From: Thermomicrobium sp. 4228-Ro | Lineage (GTDB): Bacteria > Chloroflexota > Chloroflexia > Thermomicrobiales > Thermomicrobiaceae | Assembly (NCBI RefSeq): GCF_026241205.1 | Contig: NZ_JAPFQM010000001.1 | Location: 806,001-870,000, forward strand | Reading direction: 5' to 3' | Length of the DNA stretch: 64,000 nt | In this document: positions 16,356 to 26,728 of the stretch, one piece after another | How the letters are laid out: the number at the start of each line of letters is the position of its first letter | How positions within the stretch are numbered: position 1 is the first letter of the stretch | Program-made: the position numbers and the translations under genes | Notes under the pieces: generated by a model | Databases searched by the model: none | What the model was told of the DNA's origin: nothing | What the model saw: only the letters and a program-made list of their open reading frames with translations

Positions 16356-17792
16356 TCACGAGACCTCGGGAACCCGATGAAAGACGAGAAGTCTCAATTC
16401 CGTCATATCTTCGATCGCGTAGCGGAGCCCTTCCCGACTCAACCCTGAATCCTTCACACCACCGTACGGCATGTGATCGATGCGGAAAGTCGGAATGTCG
16501 TTGATGATAACGCCACCGACCTCGAGCACCTCGAAGGCACGCAAGGCATGCTCGAGGCTGCTCGTGAAGACGCCAGCCTGGAGCCCATAGACCGAGTCGT
16601 TGACCTCGGCCAGTGCCTGCTCGAAGTCGTCGAACGGGAAGAGCACGACCAGCGGTGCGAAGACCTCGCGACTGCACACCGGGTGCCACTTCGGTGCATC
16701 GACCAGCACGGTCGGCTGGAAGAACCGACCCTCCGCCTTCCCACCGATGAGCACCTTGGCCCCTTCGGCCACCGCCGATTCGACCCAGTCCTGCGTCCGG
16801 CGCGCCGCCTTGTCGTCGATCATCGGCCCCAGATCGGTCGTCTCGTCCAGCGGGTCACCCATCTTGATCTTCTTGACCTCGTCGACGAAGCGCTCGACGA
16901 ACTCGTCCCAACGTGCCCGGTGGACGAAGACGCGCTGCACCGAGATGCAGACTTGTCCAGCGTAGGCGAACGCGCCGACGCGGATACGCGGGATGGCAAC
17001 GTCCAGGTTCGCGGTTCGATCGACGATGACGCCAGCGTTTCCACCCAGCTCGAGCACTACCTTCTTCTTGCCAGCACGCGCTTTGAGATCCCAGCCGACA
17101 TCCGGCGAGCCCGTGAAGGTCAGCAGCTTGAAGCGCTCGTCGGTCACGAGCCGATCCCCGACGACCCGGTCCATCGGCATGATGCTGACGGCACCCTTCG
17201 GCACTCCGGCTTCTTCGAGCAGTTCCGCGAAAGTCAGCATGGTCAATGGATCGCGGCTCGGTGGCTTCAGCACGATCGTGTTCCCGGAAGCGAGTGCCGG
17301 TGCGATCTTGTGCAATGCGAGATTGAGTGGGAAATTGAACGGAGAAATCCCCGCGATCGGGCCGATCGGGAACCGGCGAGTGATCCCGAAACGCCCCTGG
17401 CTGTAAGCCATGAGATCGAGCGGGATCACTTCCCCGCCGATCCGCTTGGCTTCCTCCGCCGCCGTCGTCAGCGTGAAGACGCCACGCTGCACCTCGACCC
17501 GCGCGTCGCGGATCGGCTTGCCGGCTTCCTGCGCGATCAGGCGAGCGAACTCTTCCTGCCGGCGGCGGAGCCCTTCAGCCAACCGGAGCAGGATCTCGGC
17601 CCGCTCGTAGCTCTGCAGCCGGCGCGTCACCTCGAAGGCCTGCTGGGCAGCAGTCACCGCATCCTCGAAGTCCTGCTCGGTCGCGGTAAAGGTGACGCCC
17701 ACCAGCTCGTCGTTATAGGGATTGCGAATCTCCAGGCGATTCGGCGACGTCCGCCATTCACCACCGCAATAGAACGGATACTCTCGTGCCAT
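16356..17792 (-). CDS. Aldehyde dehydrogenase (NAD(P)+-dependent, GapN/lactaldehyde-type)
   Basis: This 478-residue ALDH-superfamily enzyme oxidises an aldehyde to the acid. ISPFNFPLNLALHKIAPALA is the NAD(P)-binding start; LTFTGSPDVGWDLKARAG and ELGGNAGVIV carry the catalytic glutamate; GQVCISVQRVFVHR carries the catalytic cysteine; EVFAPLVVLFPFDDFEQALA and the PYGGVKDSGLSREG C-terminus finish the fold. The sequence pattern is closest to the phosphorylation-independent GapN, lactaldehyde and succinate-semialdehyde group. It is last of four minus-strand genes after nuoG, nuoI and the aspartase/fumarase; an 88-bp gap separates it from the latter. Confidence 0.93.
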   Translation of the reverse strand: MAREYPFYCGGEWRTSPNRLEIRNPYNDELVGVTFTATEQDFEDAVTAAQQAFEVTRRLQSYERAEILLRLAEGLRRRQEEFARLIAQEAGKPIRDARVEVQRGVFTLTTAAEEAKRIGGEVIPLDLMAYSQGRFGITRRFPIGPIAGISPFNFPLNLALHKIAPALASGNTIVLKPPSRDPLTMLTFAELLEEAGVPKGAVSIMPMDRVVGDRLVTDERFKLLTFTGSPDVGWDLKARAGKKKVVLELGGNAGVIVDRTANLDVAIPRIRVGAFAYAGQVCISVQRVFVHRARWDEFVERFVDEVKKIKMGDPLDETTDLGPMIDDKAARRTQDWVESAVAEGAKVLIGGKAEGRFFQPTVLVDAPKWHPVCSREVFAPLVVLFPFDDFEQALAEVNDSVYGLQAGVFTSSLEHALRAFEVLEVGGVIINDIPTFRIDHMPYGGVKDSGLSREGLRYAIEDMTELRLLVFHRVPEVS

Positions 17793-17880
17793 GACTCGCT
17801 CCTCCCATGTCCCATGCCGCTCCGCTCGCCGCTTGCCGCATACCTGGAGCGGCCAGTGGAAAAGTGCTCACCGCTCATGC

Positions 17881-19296
17881 TCAGCACTGGTTCGCATCCG
17901 GGTCCTGCGGCAACGCCATCTTGACCGGATCCAGAATCTCGTCAGCCTCCTCCGGCGAGAGGACACCCTCCTCGATCACGACGTCACGCACGAACTTGCC
18001 GGTTTCCCAGGCCTTCTTGGCGATCTCAGCTGCCCGGAGATATCCGATCCGTGGCGTGAGGATCGTCGCCAGCGCGATGCTGCCATGCGCCAGCTCAGCC
18101 AGCCGCGCTTCGTTGGCCCGGATACCTTCGACGCAGCGAGTACGGAACACCTCGAGCGCGTTGGTCAGGATGTCGGTCGCCCAGAGCAGGTTGTAGATGA
18201 TGAGCGGTGTCCAGACATTGAGGTCGAGCTGGCCGGAAAGCACGCCGAGCGACACGGCATGGTCGTAGCCGACCACCTGGAAGGCGACCATATTGACCAT
18301 CTCGGCGATCGAGGGGTTGACCTTACCGGGCATGATCGAGGAGCCCGGCTGAACCGGTGGCAGGATGATTTCACCGAGCCCGGCTCGCGGACCCGATCCG
18401 AGCAACCGGATATCGCTCGAGATGCGGATCACTTCGAGCGCAGCGTTGCGGATCGCACCGGACAGGTGCGCAAAGTCGGCGTGGCTCTGCGTGATCTCGA
18501 ACGTGTTCCGTGCCGGACGCAGCGAAAAACCGGTGATGCGGCTCAGTTCTTCCGCAACCTGAGCACGATAGCCTGGGAACGCATTGATGCCGGTACCGAG
18601 CGCTGTCGCCCCGAGATTGATCTCGGTCAATGCCAGACGAGCCTCCGCAACCCGATCAGCCGCACGCTTGAGCGCCGATCCATAGCCGGTGAACTCGTCG
18701 CCGAGCCGGATCGGCACCGCGTCCTGGAGATGCGTCCGCCCGGTCTTGGTCAGGTTCCCGAACTCCTGCGCCTTCTGACAGAACGCTTCACCCAGCTTGC
18801 GCAAGGCCTCGATCAGCTTCGGCGTCGCGCGCAGTAAGGCGATCCGTCCTGCTGTCGGGATGACGTCGTTCGACGACTGGCCGAGATTGACGTGGTCGTT
18901 GGGATGTACCGGCTTGTACTCGCCACGCCGCCCACCGAGGATCTCGTTGGCTCGGTTGGCGATCACCTCGTTCGTATTCATGTTGTGTGAGGTACCAGCC
19001 CCAGCCTGGTAGGGATCGACGACGAAGTGCTCGTGCCAGAGTCCCTCGATGATCTCCTGGGCTGCCTGCTCGATCGCCCGCGCCTGCTCATCGGTCAGTC
19101 GCCCGGCCCGGTGGTTGACCCGAGCTGCTGCCAGCTTCACCTGCGCTGTGGCGACGATGAAGTCCGGATGCGGCCGCAAGCCGCTGATCGGAAAGTTCCG
19201 GACGGCGCGAGCCGTCTGCGCGCCGTAGAGCGCATCGACCGGAACCTCGACCTCCCCGAGCGAGTCACGCTCGATCCGCACCGTCTCGACAGCCAT
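17881..19296 (-). CDS. aspA: Aspartate ammonia-lyase (aspartase/fumarase superfamily)
   Basis: This 471-residue homotetrameric lyase contains QAGAGTSHNMNTNEVIANRA, GRTHLQDAVPIRLGDEF and the signature GSSIMPGKVNPSIAEMVN. The AGAGTSxNMNxNE wording and LQDAVP favour aspartase, which converts aspartate to fumarate and ammonia, over class II fumarase, where TGSGTQTNMN is usual. Confidence for aspartase over fumarase is about 0.7. The gene starts 18 bp after nuoI, so it is probably co-transcribed with the complex I genes. Confidence 0.9.
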   Translation of the reverse strand: MAVETVRIERDSLGEVEVPVDALYGAQTARAVRNFPISGLRPHPDFIVATAQVKLAAARVNHRAGRLTDEQARAIEQAAQEIIEGLWHEHFVVDPYQAGAGTSHNMNTNEVIANRANEILGGRRGEYKPVHPNDHVNLGQSSNDVIPTAGRIALLRATPKLIEALRKLGEAFCQKAQEFGNLTKTGRTHLQDAVPIRLGDEFTGYGSALKRAADRVAEARLALTEINLGATALGTGINAFPGYRAQVAEELSRITGFSLRPARNTFEITQSHADFAHLSGAIRNAALEVIRISSDIRLLGSGPRAGLGEIILPPVQPGSSIMPGKVNPSIAEMVNMVAFQVVGYDHAVSLGVLSGQLDLNVWTPLIIYNLLWATDILTNALEVFRTRCVEGIRANEARLAELAHGSIALATILTPRIGYLRAAEIAKKAWETGKFVRDVVIEEGVLSPEEADEILDPVKMALPQDPDANQC

Positions 19297-19314
19297 CGCT
19301 CTCGCCTCCCGTCC

Positions 19315-19773
19315 CTACCGTTCCGACCCCAGCCCACCGTCTGCCTCCCACCAGCTCGGCCGCTGTGAGCCGATGGCGGCGAGTTCGGTCTTGACGTAGA
19401 TGAGCCCCTCGCGATCGAGCACCGCTTGCTCGTATTCACCACTCATCGTGATGGCATCGACCGGGCAGACCTGTGCACAGAGACCACAGTACATGCAACG
19501 GCCCGCACGCAGGATGAACTCGCCGAGCTCCCGGTCACCCTCCTCGGAGGGCACGACGTGCATCTCCAGGCAGCTCGTCGGACAGATCCGCGCGCAGAGC
19601 CCACAGGCGACGCAGAGCGCTTCCCCTGTTTCCGGGTCCGAGCGCAAGGCCGGTAGTCCGCGGAACCGCGGCGCCTGCTCGCGTTTCTCTTCCGGATACT
19701 GGATAGTCACCGGACGCTGGAAGAAGTGACGGAGCGTGACCAGAAATCCGCGAATGTCCTGCAGGACCATCAT
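19315..19773 (-). CDS. nuoI: NADH-quinone oxidoreductase subunit I
   Basis: This is the membrane-adjacent ferredoxin-like subunit that carries two [4Fe-4S] clusters (N6a, N6b). The clusters are seen as CVACGLCARICPTSC and CMYCGLCAQVCPVDA. The N-terminal amphipathic stretch (GFLVTLRHFF) and the RFRGLPAL segment are typical. Length is 152 residues, normal. It follows nuoG with a 22-bp gap; no other nuo genes are in the window. Confidence 0.93.
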   Translation of the reverse strand: MMVLQDIRGFLVTLRHFFQRPVTIQYPEEKREQAPRFRGLPALRSDPETGEALCVACGLCARICPTSCLEMHVVPSEEGDRELGEFILRAGRCMYCGLCAQVCPVDAITMSGEYEQAVLDREGLIYVKTELAAIGSQRPSWWEADGGLGSER

Positions 19774-19795
19774 GCGCCTCCTCGGGGCTCCAGGC

Positions 19796-22234
19796 TCAGG
19801 GCACGCGGAAGCGCAGCCGGCCAGCCAGCGGCGGCGCGTCGGGCCGCAGCCAGGCTTCGCTCAGCGCGATACCGCTCCCGAGCCAAACGGCCCAGCCACC
19901 ACCAGGCACCTTCTGGCCGATGCGCAGGGTCTGCCGGACCGGCCCGGTCGACGGTGCCGCCGGCCAGGCGACCGGACCACGCTCCAGGCGCGGGAACGTC
20001 ATGCCGCGATAGACCGGCACGGTCTGCACGATATCGTGGAAGACGTGTACGGCATGCCGAGCGTTCCAGTTGTAGCCCAAACGTCGCGCCAGTTCCTGAA
20101 CGAGCTGCCAGCTCGGTCGTGCCTCCCCAGGCGGATCGACCGCGCGCCGGAGCCGCTGGACAGCCCGGTCAGCATTCGTCATCGTCCCGTCCTGTTCGAG
20201 GAACATCGCAGCCGGCAGCACGATGTGCGCGCGCTCGACGAGCGGGCTCGGAAAACTGTCCTCGACCACGAGCACATCGAGCCGCTCCAGCGCTGCAAGG
20301 AAGCGCTCGTCGTACGGCGGTGCGAACGCGTGGGAATTGGCGGCGACGTACAGCGCCCGCACCTCACCCCCTTCGATCGCTTCCACCAGTTCCTCGAACG
20401 ACAGACCGGGAGTTTCGGGGAGCACCGTCGCCCCGACTCCGTTCCCCCCGGTCTCAGCCCAGGACCGAGCGAACTCCTCCCGGGCAGCAGCGTCGGTCAC
20501 CGGTCGGTAGCCGGGGAGCCAGTCCGGGTGACAACCCATATCGAGTGCGCCTTGGGCATTCGCCGGCCCACGGAAGGCGACGACGCCAGCACCGGGCCGG
20601 CCGACGTTGCCAGTGAGGAGCGCGAGAGCGTTCGCCCACAGCGCCGCGGCGTAGACGTCACCGCTCGTCGCGTGGGCCAGCGTGTGCTGGATCTGGCTCG
20701 GCGGGTAGGGGGCTTCTCCCTCACCACGCCCACCGGTCGCATAGAGCACCGCTGCCCGCTCAAGCGCACCGAGACTGACTCCAGCTGCCTCGGCAGCCGC
20801 GGCTGGGTCGGCCGCGTCGAGCGCCGCCGAGAACGCCGGCAAGCCGTCGGCACCCTCGACCGGCCGGGCGAGCCCACGGTCACGGATGACCCGCGCCATG
20901 GCAGCCAGGACAAGCGCCTCGCTGCCGGGACGGATCCGCAGCCACACGTCGGCCCGGTGGAAGAGCGGGAACTCGTCCGGACTGATGACGATCAGCGTTG
21001 CCTCCCGATAGAGTTCGGCCCAGGCATGCCAATAACTCGCGACCGGTGCCTTCTCGCCGATGTTGGGGCCGACGACGAGGAGACACTCACCATCGGTGAA
21101 GACCTCCTGCACCGAGTTCGTACTCACCGGGAGGCCGAAACTCGCAGCGAGCGCTGCGTCGACCGCACGGTGTGCCGGCGTCGCCAGCCGCTCGACGTGC
21201 GGCGACTGCATCACCTGGCGCGCGAACCGCTGCAGGAGATAGAGATCCTCGTTGGTTCGCTCCGGCGAGACGAGCAGGGCGAAGGACGGCCCGCGGAAGA
21301 CGCGCAACAGCTCCGCTGCCCGGTCGAGCGCTTCCGCGAGCGGGACCGGCACCAGCTCGTCTCCCTCCCGGACGAGTGCTGCCTCCAGGCGTGCCGGGTG
21401 CTGCACCTGCTCGTATCCCCACTTGCCGCGGACACAGGTGTACCCGTAGTTCACCCCGCGTTCCCAAAGGTGCGTGATACGCCGCACCAACCCCCGGTTG
21501 TGCTCGACGTTGAGCGTGCAACCGACATCGCAGAAGCCGCAGATCGTCTCGGTCGCATCCAGCTCCCAGGGATGGTGAGCGAATCGCCGGTCGGTCAACG
21601 CCCCGACCGGACAGACGGCGATGCACATACCGCAGGACGTACAGGTCGTCTGCTGGAGGTCGACATCCCAGGCGCTGCCGATCTCTCCTTCCAGCCCGCG
21701 TCGCAACACCTCGATCGCGGTTACGCCGATCAGCTCGTCGCACGCGCGGGTGCAGCGTGCGCAGAGAATGCAGCGCTCCCACTTGTAGTCGATGTACTGA
21801 CTGAGGTGCTTGTAGGGTCGCGCCAACTTCGGCCGCCGGAAGGGATTGGTGTGGACGTTGTGATAGTACGTGTTGTCCTGCAAGTAGCACTCGCCTGACT
21901 TGTCGCACGTCGGGCAATCGAGCGCATGATCGATGAGATAGAGCTGCAGGACGAAGCGCCGCGCCTCTTCACATGCCGGCGATTTGGTCGCGATCTCCAT
22001 GCCGTCGCGGACCTGAGCCGCGCAGGATTCGACGAGCCCGCCACGGCGGCCGAGGATTTCCACCGTGCAGAGGCGGCAGGAACCCCAGGGCCGGAGGAGC
22101 GGTTGATAGCAGAGATTGGGCACCTCGATACCGACCATCCGGCATGCCTCGAGGATCGTCATCCCCTCCGGCACGGTATACTGCTGTCCATCGATCGTGA
22201 CGGTGACGAGGCGGGTTTCCGTGGTCGCCGTCAT
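19796..22234 (-). CDS. nuoG: NADH-quinone oxidoreductase subunit G
   Basis: This is the large iron-sulfur/molybdopterin-fold subunit of respiratory complex I. An N-terminal [2Fe-2S] domain has [15 protein letters not shown], the His-Cys3 cluster is [14 protein letters not shown], and two [4Fe-4S] motifs follow ([25 protein letters not shown]). After these, CGFCDVGC plus YTCVRGKWG supply the extra N7-type cluster. The rest (to residue 812) is the pterin-oxidoreductase fold without a visible cofactor site. The ATG follows GAGGGGACGTGTCGC; a longer frame would add 24 unsupported residues. An FdhA-like role is a remote alternative. Confidence 0.92.
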   Translation of the reverse strand: MTATTETRLVTVTIDGQQYTVPEGMTILEACRMVGIEVPNLCYQPLLRPWGSCRLCTVEILGRRGGLVESCAAQVRDGMEIATKSPACEEARRFVLQLYLIDHALDCPTCDKSGECYLQDNTYYHNVHTNPFRRPKLARPYKHLSQYIDYKWERCILCARCTRACDELIGVTAIEVLRRGLEGEIGSAWDVDLQQTTCTSCGMCIAVCPVGALTDRRFAHHPWELDATETICGFCDVGCTLNVEHNRGLVRRITHLWERGVNYGYTCVRGKWGYEQVQHPARLEAALVREGDELVPVPLAEALDRAAELLRVFRGPSFALLVSPERTNEDLYLLQRFARQVMQSPHVERLATPAHRAVDAALAASFGLPVSTNSVQEVFTDGECLLVVGPNIGEKAPVASYWHAWAELYREATLIVISPDEFPLFHRADVWLRIRPGSEALVLAAMARVIRDRGLARPVEGADGLPAFSAALDAADPAAAAEAAGVSLGALERAAVLYATGGRGEGEAPYPPSQIQHTLAHATSGDVYAAALWANALALLTGNVGRPGAGVVAFRGPANAQGALDMGCHPDWLPGYRPVTDAAAREEFARSWAETGGNGVGATVLPETPGLSFEELVEAIEGGEVRALYVAANSHAFAPPYDERFLAALERLDVLVVEDSFPSPLVERAHIVLPAAMFLEQDGTMTNADRAVQRLRRAVDPPGEARPSWQLVQELARRLGYNWNARHAVHVFHDIVQTVPVYRGMTFPRLERGPVAWPAAPSTGPVRQTLRIGQKVPGGGWAVWLGSGIALSEAWLRPDAPPLAGRLRFRVP

Positions 22235-22304
22235 GCGACACGTCCCCTCTCGATGTCGGGAAATCGACTCGGATCCGGCCCGGTCACGGACCGAACCTGG
22301 CCTC

Positions 22305-22313
22305 ATCTTACCA
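22305..22313 (-). promoter_or_regulatory. Extended -10 promoter for nuoG operon
   Basis: Read on the minus strand, TGGTAAGAT is an extended -10 (TG-G-TAAGAT) about 70 bases before the nuoG ATG. It lies back to back with the gatB promoter on the other strand. Confidence 0.45.
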
Positions 22314-22355
22314 CTCTCAGCCGATAGGACGGGGCATCGGAGACACCCGATCCGA

Positions 22356-22364
22356 TGCTATACT
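22356..22364 (+). promoter_or_regulatory. Extended -10 promoter for gatB
   Basis: TGCTATACT matches a strong extended -10 (TG-C-TATACT) 28 bases before the GTG start, so the leader would be short. The -35 region is weak, as expected for such promoters. Confidence 0.6.
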
Positions 22365-22392
22365 CCCGGCCGGATGCAGGACGGAGGTGCCT

Positions 22393-23844
22393 GTGGAGCT
22401 CGAGACGGTCATCGGCCTGGAAGTGCACGCCCAGCTGTTGACCCGCTCGAAGATGTTCTGCGGTTGCTCAGCTGACTACGCTGGAGCACCACCCAACACG
22501 CACGTCTGCCCGGTGTGCCTGGGTCTGCCCGGCTCATTGCCGGTCATCAACCGGCGTGCAGTCGAGATGACCGTCATGACGGGACTGGCACTCGGTTGCC
22601 GCATCCCGCCCTTCAGCAAGTTCGACCGAAAGAACTACATGTATCCTGACTTGCCCAAGGGCTATCAGATTTCGCAGTACGACCTCCCGCTCTGCGTCGA
22701 GGGCGCGTTGGAGTTCCTGGTCGATGGCGAACGGCGCCGTGTGCGTATCCGACGCGTGCATCTCGAAGAGGACACCGCCCGACTCGTGCACCGTACTGTC
22801 GCTGGCGAGAGTTACAGTCTGATCGACATGAACCGCTCCGGAGTGCCGCTGATCGAGATCGTTACTGAACCCGATCTCCGCTCACCGGAGGAAGCGCGGC
22901 TCTTCCTGCAGGCACTGCGGCAAGTGCTCCGGTACCTTGGTGTCTCGACCGGCAACATGGAGGAAGGAGCATTCCGCTGCGACGCCAACATTTCCCAGCG
23001 CACCCGCGACGGTCAGCAACAGTGGCCGAAGACCGAAATCAAAAATCTGAACAGCTTCCGCTCGGTCGAGCGGGCGCTGGCCTACGAGGAACAGCGACAG
23101 CGTGCAGCGATCGAGCGCGGTGAGTCGCTCGTCCAGGAGACCCGCGGCTGGCTCGAGGATCAGGCGATCACGGTCACCCAGCGTGCCAAGGAGTACCCGG
23201 ACGACTACCGGTACTTTCCTGAACCGGATCTCCCGCCGATCTTCTTGACCGAGGACGACCTCGCGCGTCTCCGTGCAGCGATGCCGGAACTTCCCTTGGC
23301 TCGCTGGGAACGCTTCCAGGAGGAATACGGGCTGGGGCCGCATGAGGCGGCGCTCCTCACCGAAGAGCGAGCCGTCGCCGACTACTTCGAGGCGTGCGTG
23401 GCTGGAGACCGCAGCCTCGCGCGCGAGGCGGCCAACTGGATCACGGGCGAGCTGTTCGCGCTGATGCGCGAGCGTGGCCGGAGCATCTCCGAGGTCGGAG
23501 TGCAACCACGCCAGCTGCGACAGCTCATCGAGCTGGTTCGGCGAGGAACCATCAGTACGCTCACCGCCAAGGAACTCCTCACGGCGGTCAGCGAGACGGG
23601 AACCGACCCGGAGGTGCTCGTCGCCGAGCGCGGGCTCGCCCAGGTAAGCGACGAGGCGCAGCTCCGCGAGATCGTCCAGCGCGTACTGGCCGAGAACCCG
23701 AAGGCGGTCGCTGACTATCGGAAAGGCAAGACAGCCGCTATCGGTTTTCTGCTCGGCCAGGTCAATCGCGCGCTCGGCGGTCGGGCAAATCCAGCGGTCG
23801 CACGCCGGCTCCTGGAGGAAGCACTCCAGCAACCGGTCGAGTGA
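22393..23844 (+). CDS. gatB: Aspartyl/glutamyl-tRNA amidotransferase subunit B
   Basis: GatB activates misacylated Glu-tRNA(Gln)/Asp-tRNA(Asn) by ATP within the GatCAB complex. The 483 residues contain the signature [10 protein letters not shown], the zinc-type cysteines of [13 protein letters not shown] and CPVCLGLPG, the [14 protein letters not shown] block, and the GatB_Yqey C-terminal domain ([13 protein letters not shown]). GGAGG 5 bases upstream favours this GTG over the in-frame GTG two codons earlier. No gatA or gatC is nearby. Confidence 0.94.
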   Translation: MELETVIGLEVHAQLLTRSKMFCGCSADYAGAPPNTHVCPVCLGLPGSLPVINRRAVEMTVMTGLALGCRIPPFSKFDRKNYMYPDLPKGYQISQYDLPLCVEGALEFLVDGERRRVRIRRVHLEEDTARLVHRTVAGESYSLIDMNRSGVPLIEIVTEPDLRSPEEARLFLQALRQVLRYLGVSTGNMEEGAFRCDANISQRTRDGQQQWPKTEIKNLNSFRSVERALAYEEQRQRAAIERGESLVQETRGWLEDQAITVTQRAKEYPDDYRYFPEPDLPPIFLTEDDLARLRAAMPELPLARWERFQEEYGLGPHEAALLTEERAVADYFEACVAGDRSLAREAANWITGELFALMRERGRSISEVGVQPRQLRQLIELVRRGTISTLTAKELLTAVSETGTDPEVLVAERGLAQVSDEAQLREIVQRVLAENPKAVADYRKGKTAAIGFLLGQVNRALGGRANPAVARRLLEEALQQPVE

Positions 23845-23944
23845 TCCCGCTCGCCCCTACGTGGTCGGCGGTGAGCGAGCTACTGCAAGCACTCGCGATC
23901 GGTCGAGTATGGCGAGACGAGTAGTACGACCGTGGGGGCGAAAC

Positions 23945-25210
23945 ATGGCGATCGCGGTTCCCGAGCAGAGTCTCTTCGCTATCGCTGTCGAGCAGTTCGA
24001 CCAGGCGGCTGACCTCATCGGCCTGGAGGACGAGCTGCGGCAGATTTTGCGCACCTGCAAGCGCGAGTTGATCGTTCATTTCCCAGTGGAGATGGATGAT
24101 GGTTCGATCAAGGTGTTCACCGGGTATCGGGTGCACCATAACGTTGCCGCCGGGCCAGCCAAAGGCGGAATCCGCTATCACCCGAACGTTACCCTGGACG
24201 AGGTCAAGGCGCTGGCGATGTGGATGACCTGGAAATGCGCCATCATGGGCTTGCCGTTCGGCGGTGCCAAGGGCGGTGTGTGTGTCGATCCGAAGACGCT
24301 CTCCCCAGGCGAACTGCAAAACCTCACCCGGCGTTACGCTACCGAGATCTCGATTCTCCTCGGGCCGGATCAGGATATCCCAGCACCGGACGTCAACACG
24401 AATCCGCAGGTGATGGCCTGGATCCTCGATACCTACAGCATGCACCGGAATGCAGGCGTCACCGTTCCAGCAGTCGTGACCGGCAAACCGCTCCTGCTCG
24501 GCGGCTCGGCCGGCCGCCTCGAGGCCACGGGGCGCGGCGTCGTCTATGCGATCGAAGAAGCAGCCAAGGCCTACGGCATCGACCTGACCCAAGCCCGGGT
24601 GGTCGTTCAGGGGTTCGGAAACGTCGGCTCCATCGCTGCGTCGCTCCTCGCCGAACTGGGCAGCCGCATCGTGGCCGTCTCCGATTCACGAGGCGGGATC
24701 TACAACCCGAACGGACTCGACATCCGGACGGTGCTCGATTTCAAGCAGCGAACCGGAACCGTAGTCGGGTTTCCAGAAGCAGAACCGGTCACGAACGAAG
24801 AACTTCTCGAGTTACCGTGCGACATCCTGATCCCAGCAGCACTCGAGGAGCAGATCACCGAGGCGAACGCAGGCCGTATCCGAGCGCGCCTGATCGCCGA
24901 GGCGGCGAACGGCCCGACGACCCCTGAGGCGGATCGGATTCTGGCGGACCGTGGTGTGATCGTGCTGCCCGACATTTACGCCAACGCCGGTGGCGTGACC
25001 GTCTCCTATTTCGAATGGGTGCAGGGGCTTCAGCACTTTTTCTGGAGCGAGGAGGAAGTGAACAATCGGCTCCGCGCGATTATGGTCCGTGCCTTTCAGG
25101 CGATCTATGCGACGGCCGAACGGTATCGTGTTCCCCTGCGTCTCGCCGCTCTCGCCCTCGCTGTCCAGCGGGTCGCCGAGATCACGCGTCTCCGCGGCAT
25201 CTACCCGTGA
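23945..25210 (+). CDS. gdhA: Glutamate dehydrogenase (Glu/Leu/Phe/Val family)
   Basis: This 421-residue enzyme interconverts glutamate and 2-oxoglutarate plus ammonia. The substrate domain has [11 protein letters not shown] and [10 protein letters not shown] with the catalytic lysines, and PAPDVNT follows. The NAD(P) domain has [16 protein letters not shown]. The length is standard for the hexameric bacterial/archaeal form. A long upstream frame from 23861 is not supported; [11 protein letters not shown] follows GGGGGCG. It lies 100 bp after gatB and links nitrogen assimilation to the neighbouring aspartase genes only loosely. Confidence 0.94.
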   Translation: MAIAVPEQSLFAIAVEQFDQAADLIGLEDELRQILRTCKRELIVHFPVEMDDGSIKVFTGYRVHHNVAAGPAKGGIRYHPNVTLDEVKALAMWMTWKCAIMGLPFGGAKGGVCVDPKTLSPGELQNLTRRYATEISILLGPDQDIPAPDVNTNPQVMAWILDTYSMHRNAGVTVPAVVTGKPLLLGGSAGRLEATGRGVVYAIEEAAKAYGIDLTQARVVVQGFGNVGSIAASLLAELGSRIVAVSDSRGGIYNPNGLDIRTVLDFKQRTGTVVGFPEAEPVTNEELLELPCDILIPAALEEQITEANAGRIRARLIAEAANGPTTPEADRILADRGVIVLPDIYANAGGVTVSYFEWVQGLQHFFWSEEEVNNRLRAIMVRAFQAIYATAERYRVPLRLAALALAVQRVAEITRLRGIYP

Positions 25211-25318
25211 GAGACTTCGCGCGTCGTCCGGCGAGCGATCCGGATCCCATACCCGGGCCACTCGCTCCGGTCACCGGCTCGTCGTTCGCGGGAGCGCACC
25301 GAATCCAGCGATCCGGAA

Positions 25319-25344
25319 GCGGGGCGATCTCCGGATCGCCCCGC
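25319..25344. terminator. Perfect 11-bp hairpin between convergent genes
   Basis: GCGGGGCGATC pairs exactly with GATCGCCCCGC around the loop TCCG, 108 bases after the gdhA stop and just beyond the stop of the convergent coiled-coil gene. Neither side has a long T-run, so termination strength is uncertain; it could serve both strands. Confidence 0.5.
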
Positions 25345-25346
25345 CG

Positions 25347-26582
25347 TCAGCCGCTCGTCTCGCCATGACGACGCGCGAGCCAGCGCGCAGCCGCATCTTC
25401 CCAGCCGCTCACCCTGCCATCCTGAACGACCAGTACCGCCTCGTTGCCAGCGAGTTCCCCAGCCCCTTCCGTGAGGCGTTCTCCTGCGACCGCCGGGAGC
25501 ACGCGTGGATGCACACGTCGCAAGATCGCAGCCCGTCGCAACGCCCGCTCCACGTCGTACCGATCGACCACGGAGGAGACTTCGATCGCGATCCAAACCT
25601 CGCCGAGCTCAGGCATGCTCCGGGGTACTCCGCGCACGAGGAGATCGATCGCGAACGCCTCTTCAGCTTCCCGCTCGGTCAAGAGCTCGACAAGCTGGTC
25701 GCTCACGTCTCCCGCTGTACCCGGGCGAACACGCCGGAGAAACCGACCGAAGATCGCACTGGCACGCTGGTGGTAGCGCAGTTCGAGCGTGATCCCAACG
25801 TACTCGTCCAGGCGACTCCGTACGAAACGAAGTTCCTGAGTCAGCTCCGCGATCTGGGCCTCCACCCGTTCCATCCGTTGGGTCAAGGCCGCGATCTGGG
25901 CCTCCACCCGTTCCATCCGCTGGGTCAAGGCCTCGATCTGGGCCTCCACCCGTTCCATCCGCTGGGTCAAGGCTTCGATCTGCGCCTCCACCCGTTCCAT
26001 CCGCTGGGTCAAGGCTTCGATCTGCGCCTCCACCCGTTCCATGCGAACCGTCAGGTCATCGACCCGCTGCGTCAGCGCTGCGATCTGCGCCTCGACCCGC
26101 TCCATCCGGACAGTCAGGGCTTCGATCTGCGCCTCGACTCGCTCCATGCGCACCGTGAGGTCATCGATCCGTTGCGTCAACGCTTCGATCTGGGCTTCGA
26201 CCCGTTCCATGCGGACCGTCAAAGCTTCGATCTGGGCTTCCACTCGCTCCATCCGGACGGTGAGTGCTTCGATCTGGGCCTCGACCCGATCCATCCGCTG
26301 GGTCAAGGCCTCGATCTGCGCCTCCACGCGGGTCGCCAGCGCGTCGATGCGCTGGCCAAGTCGCTCGATCTGTTCGTCGATCCTGCGCTGCCGCTCGGCA
26401 GCGGCCTGCCGCTCACCTTCCAGCGTCCCGATCAACCGCTCGAGCGCCTCCTGGATCCGGTGCACGGTCGGAGGAAGATGCAGAAACTCCTCGCCGAGCA
26501 GGACGTCGAGCAACTGGCGACGGAACGCCTCGTCCTCGCGGATCCGACGGATCAGTTCGTCCGAAAGTCGATCAGCAGCCAC
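25347..26582 (-). CDS. Coiled-coil repeat protein with C-terminal nuclease-like domain
   Basis: This 411-residue cytosolic protein starts MAADRLSDELIRRIRED. Residues ~60-260 are a long coiled coil built from eleven VEAQI units. Nine are 14-residue repeats (for example VEAQIEALTQRMER) and two are 21-residue repeats with an extra DDLTVRMER heptad. The C-terminal ~130 residues (ELRYHQRASAIFGRFLRR, LVELLTEREAEEAFAIDLLV, EVWIAIEVSSVVDRYDVERA) resemble the PD-(D/E)XK-like tail of DUF3782-type proteins. That likeness is weak and the catalytic set is not proven. The repeats are nearly identical at DNA level, suggesting recent expansion. Confidence 0.8.
   Translation of the reverse strand: MAADRLSDELIRRIREDEAFRRQLLDVLLGEEFLHLPPTVHRIQEALERLIGTLEGERQAAAERQRRIDEQIERLGQRIDALATRVEAQIEALTQRMDRVEAQIEALTVRMERVEAQIEALTVRMERVEAQIEALTQRIDDLTVRMERVEAQIEALTVRMERVEAQIAALTQRVDDLTVRMERVEAQIEALTQRMERVEAQIEALTQRMERVEAQIEALTQRMERVEAQIAALTQRMERVEAQIAELTQELRFVRSRLDEYVGITLELRYHQRASAIFGRFLRRVRPGTAGDVSDQLVELLTEREAEEAFAIDLLVRGVPRSMPELGEVWIAIEVSSVVDRYDVERALRRAAILRRVHPRVLPAVAGERLTEGAGELAGNEAVLVVQDGRVSGWEDAAARWLARRHGETSG
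25855..26335 (-). repeat. Tandem 42-bp repeats encoding two-heptad coiled-coil units
   Basis: Copies of a 42-base unit (14 codons) run through the middle of the coiled-coil gene, with two units expanded by one heptad (21 bases). Neighbouring copies near 25860-26040 are almost identical, so they probably arose by slippage or unequal crossing-over. The units are in phase with the protein and are coding repeats, not a CRISPR. Confidence 0.85.
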
Positions 26583-26644
26583 GACCGTGCCTCCGCTCTC
26601 CCTTCAACTCGGTCACGAGCGAGTGACGAACGAAATGTCGCCTG

Positions 26645-26662
26645 AGTCTAGCAGGCTAGACT
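26645..26662. other. Short palindrome between trkA and the coiled-coil gene
   Basis: AGTCTAG pairs with CTAGACT around CAGG. It lies between the stop of the TrkA operon and the start of the coiled-coil gene. It may be a weak terminator for the former or an operator for the latter; no T-run follows on the minus strand. Confidence 0.35.
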
Positions 26663-26728
26663 ACTCACGCACAAGACCAGCGATCGCTCGCCCGTGCCGG
26701 CTACCGCGGACTCTCGTGTACGACAGGC

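Noticed and set aside
19736-21898. 720-codon plus-strand frame opposite nuoG
   Set aside because: It lies antisense to nuoG, whose cofactor motifs are intact. The translation is low-complexity and has no ribosome site.
25855-26335. Regular 42-base repeats suggesting a CRISPR array
   Set aside because: The repeats have no variable spacers, are in coding phase and encode heptad coiled coil, so they are coding repeats.
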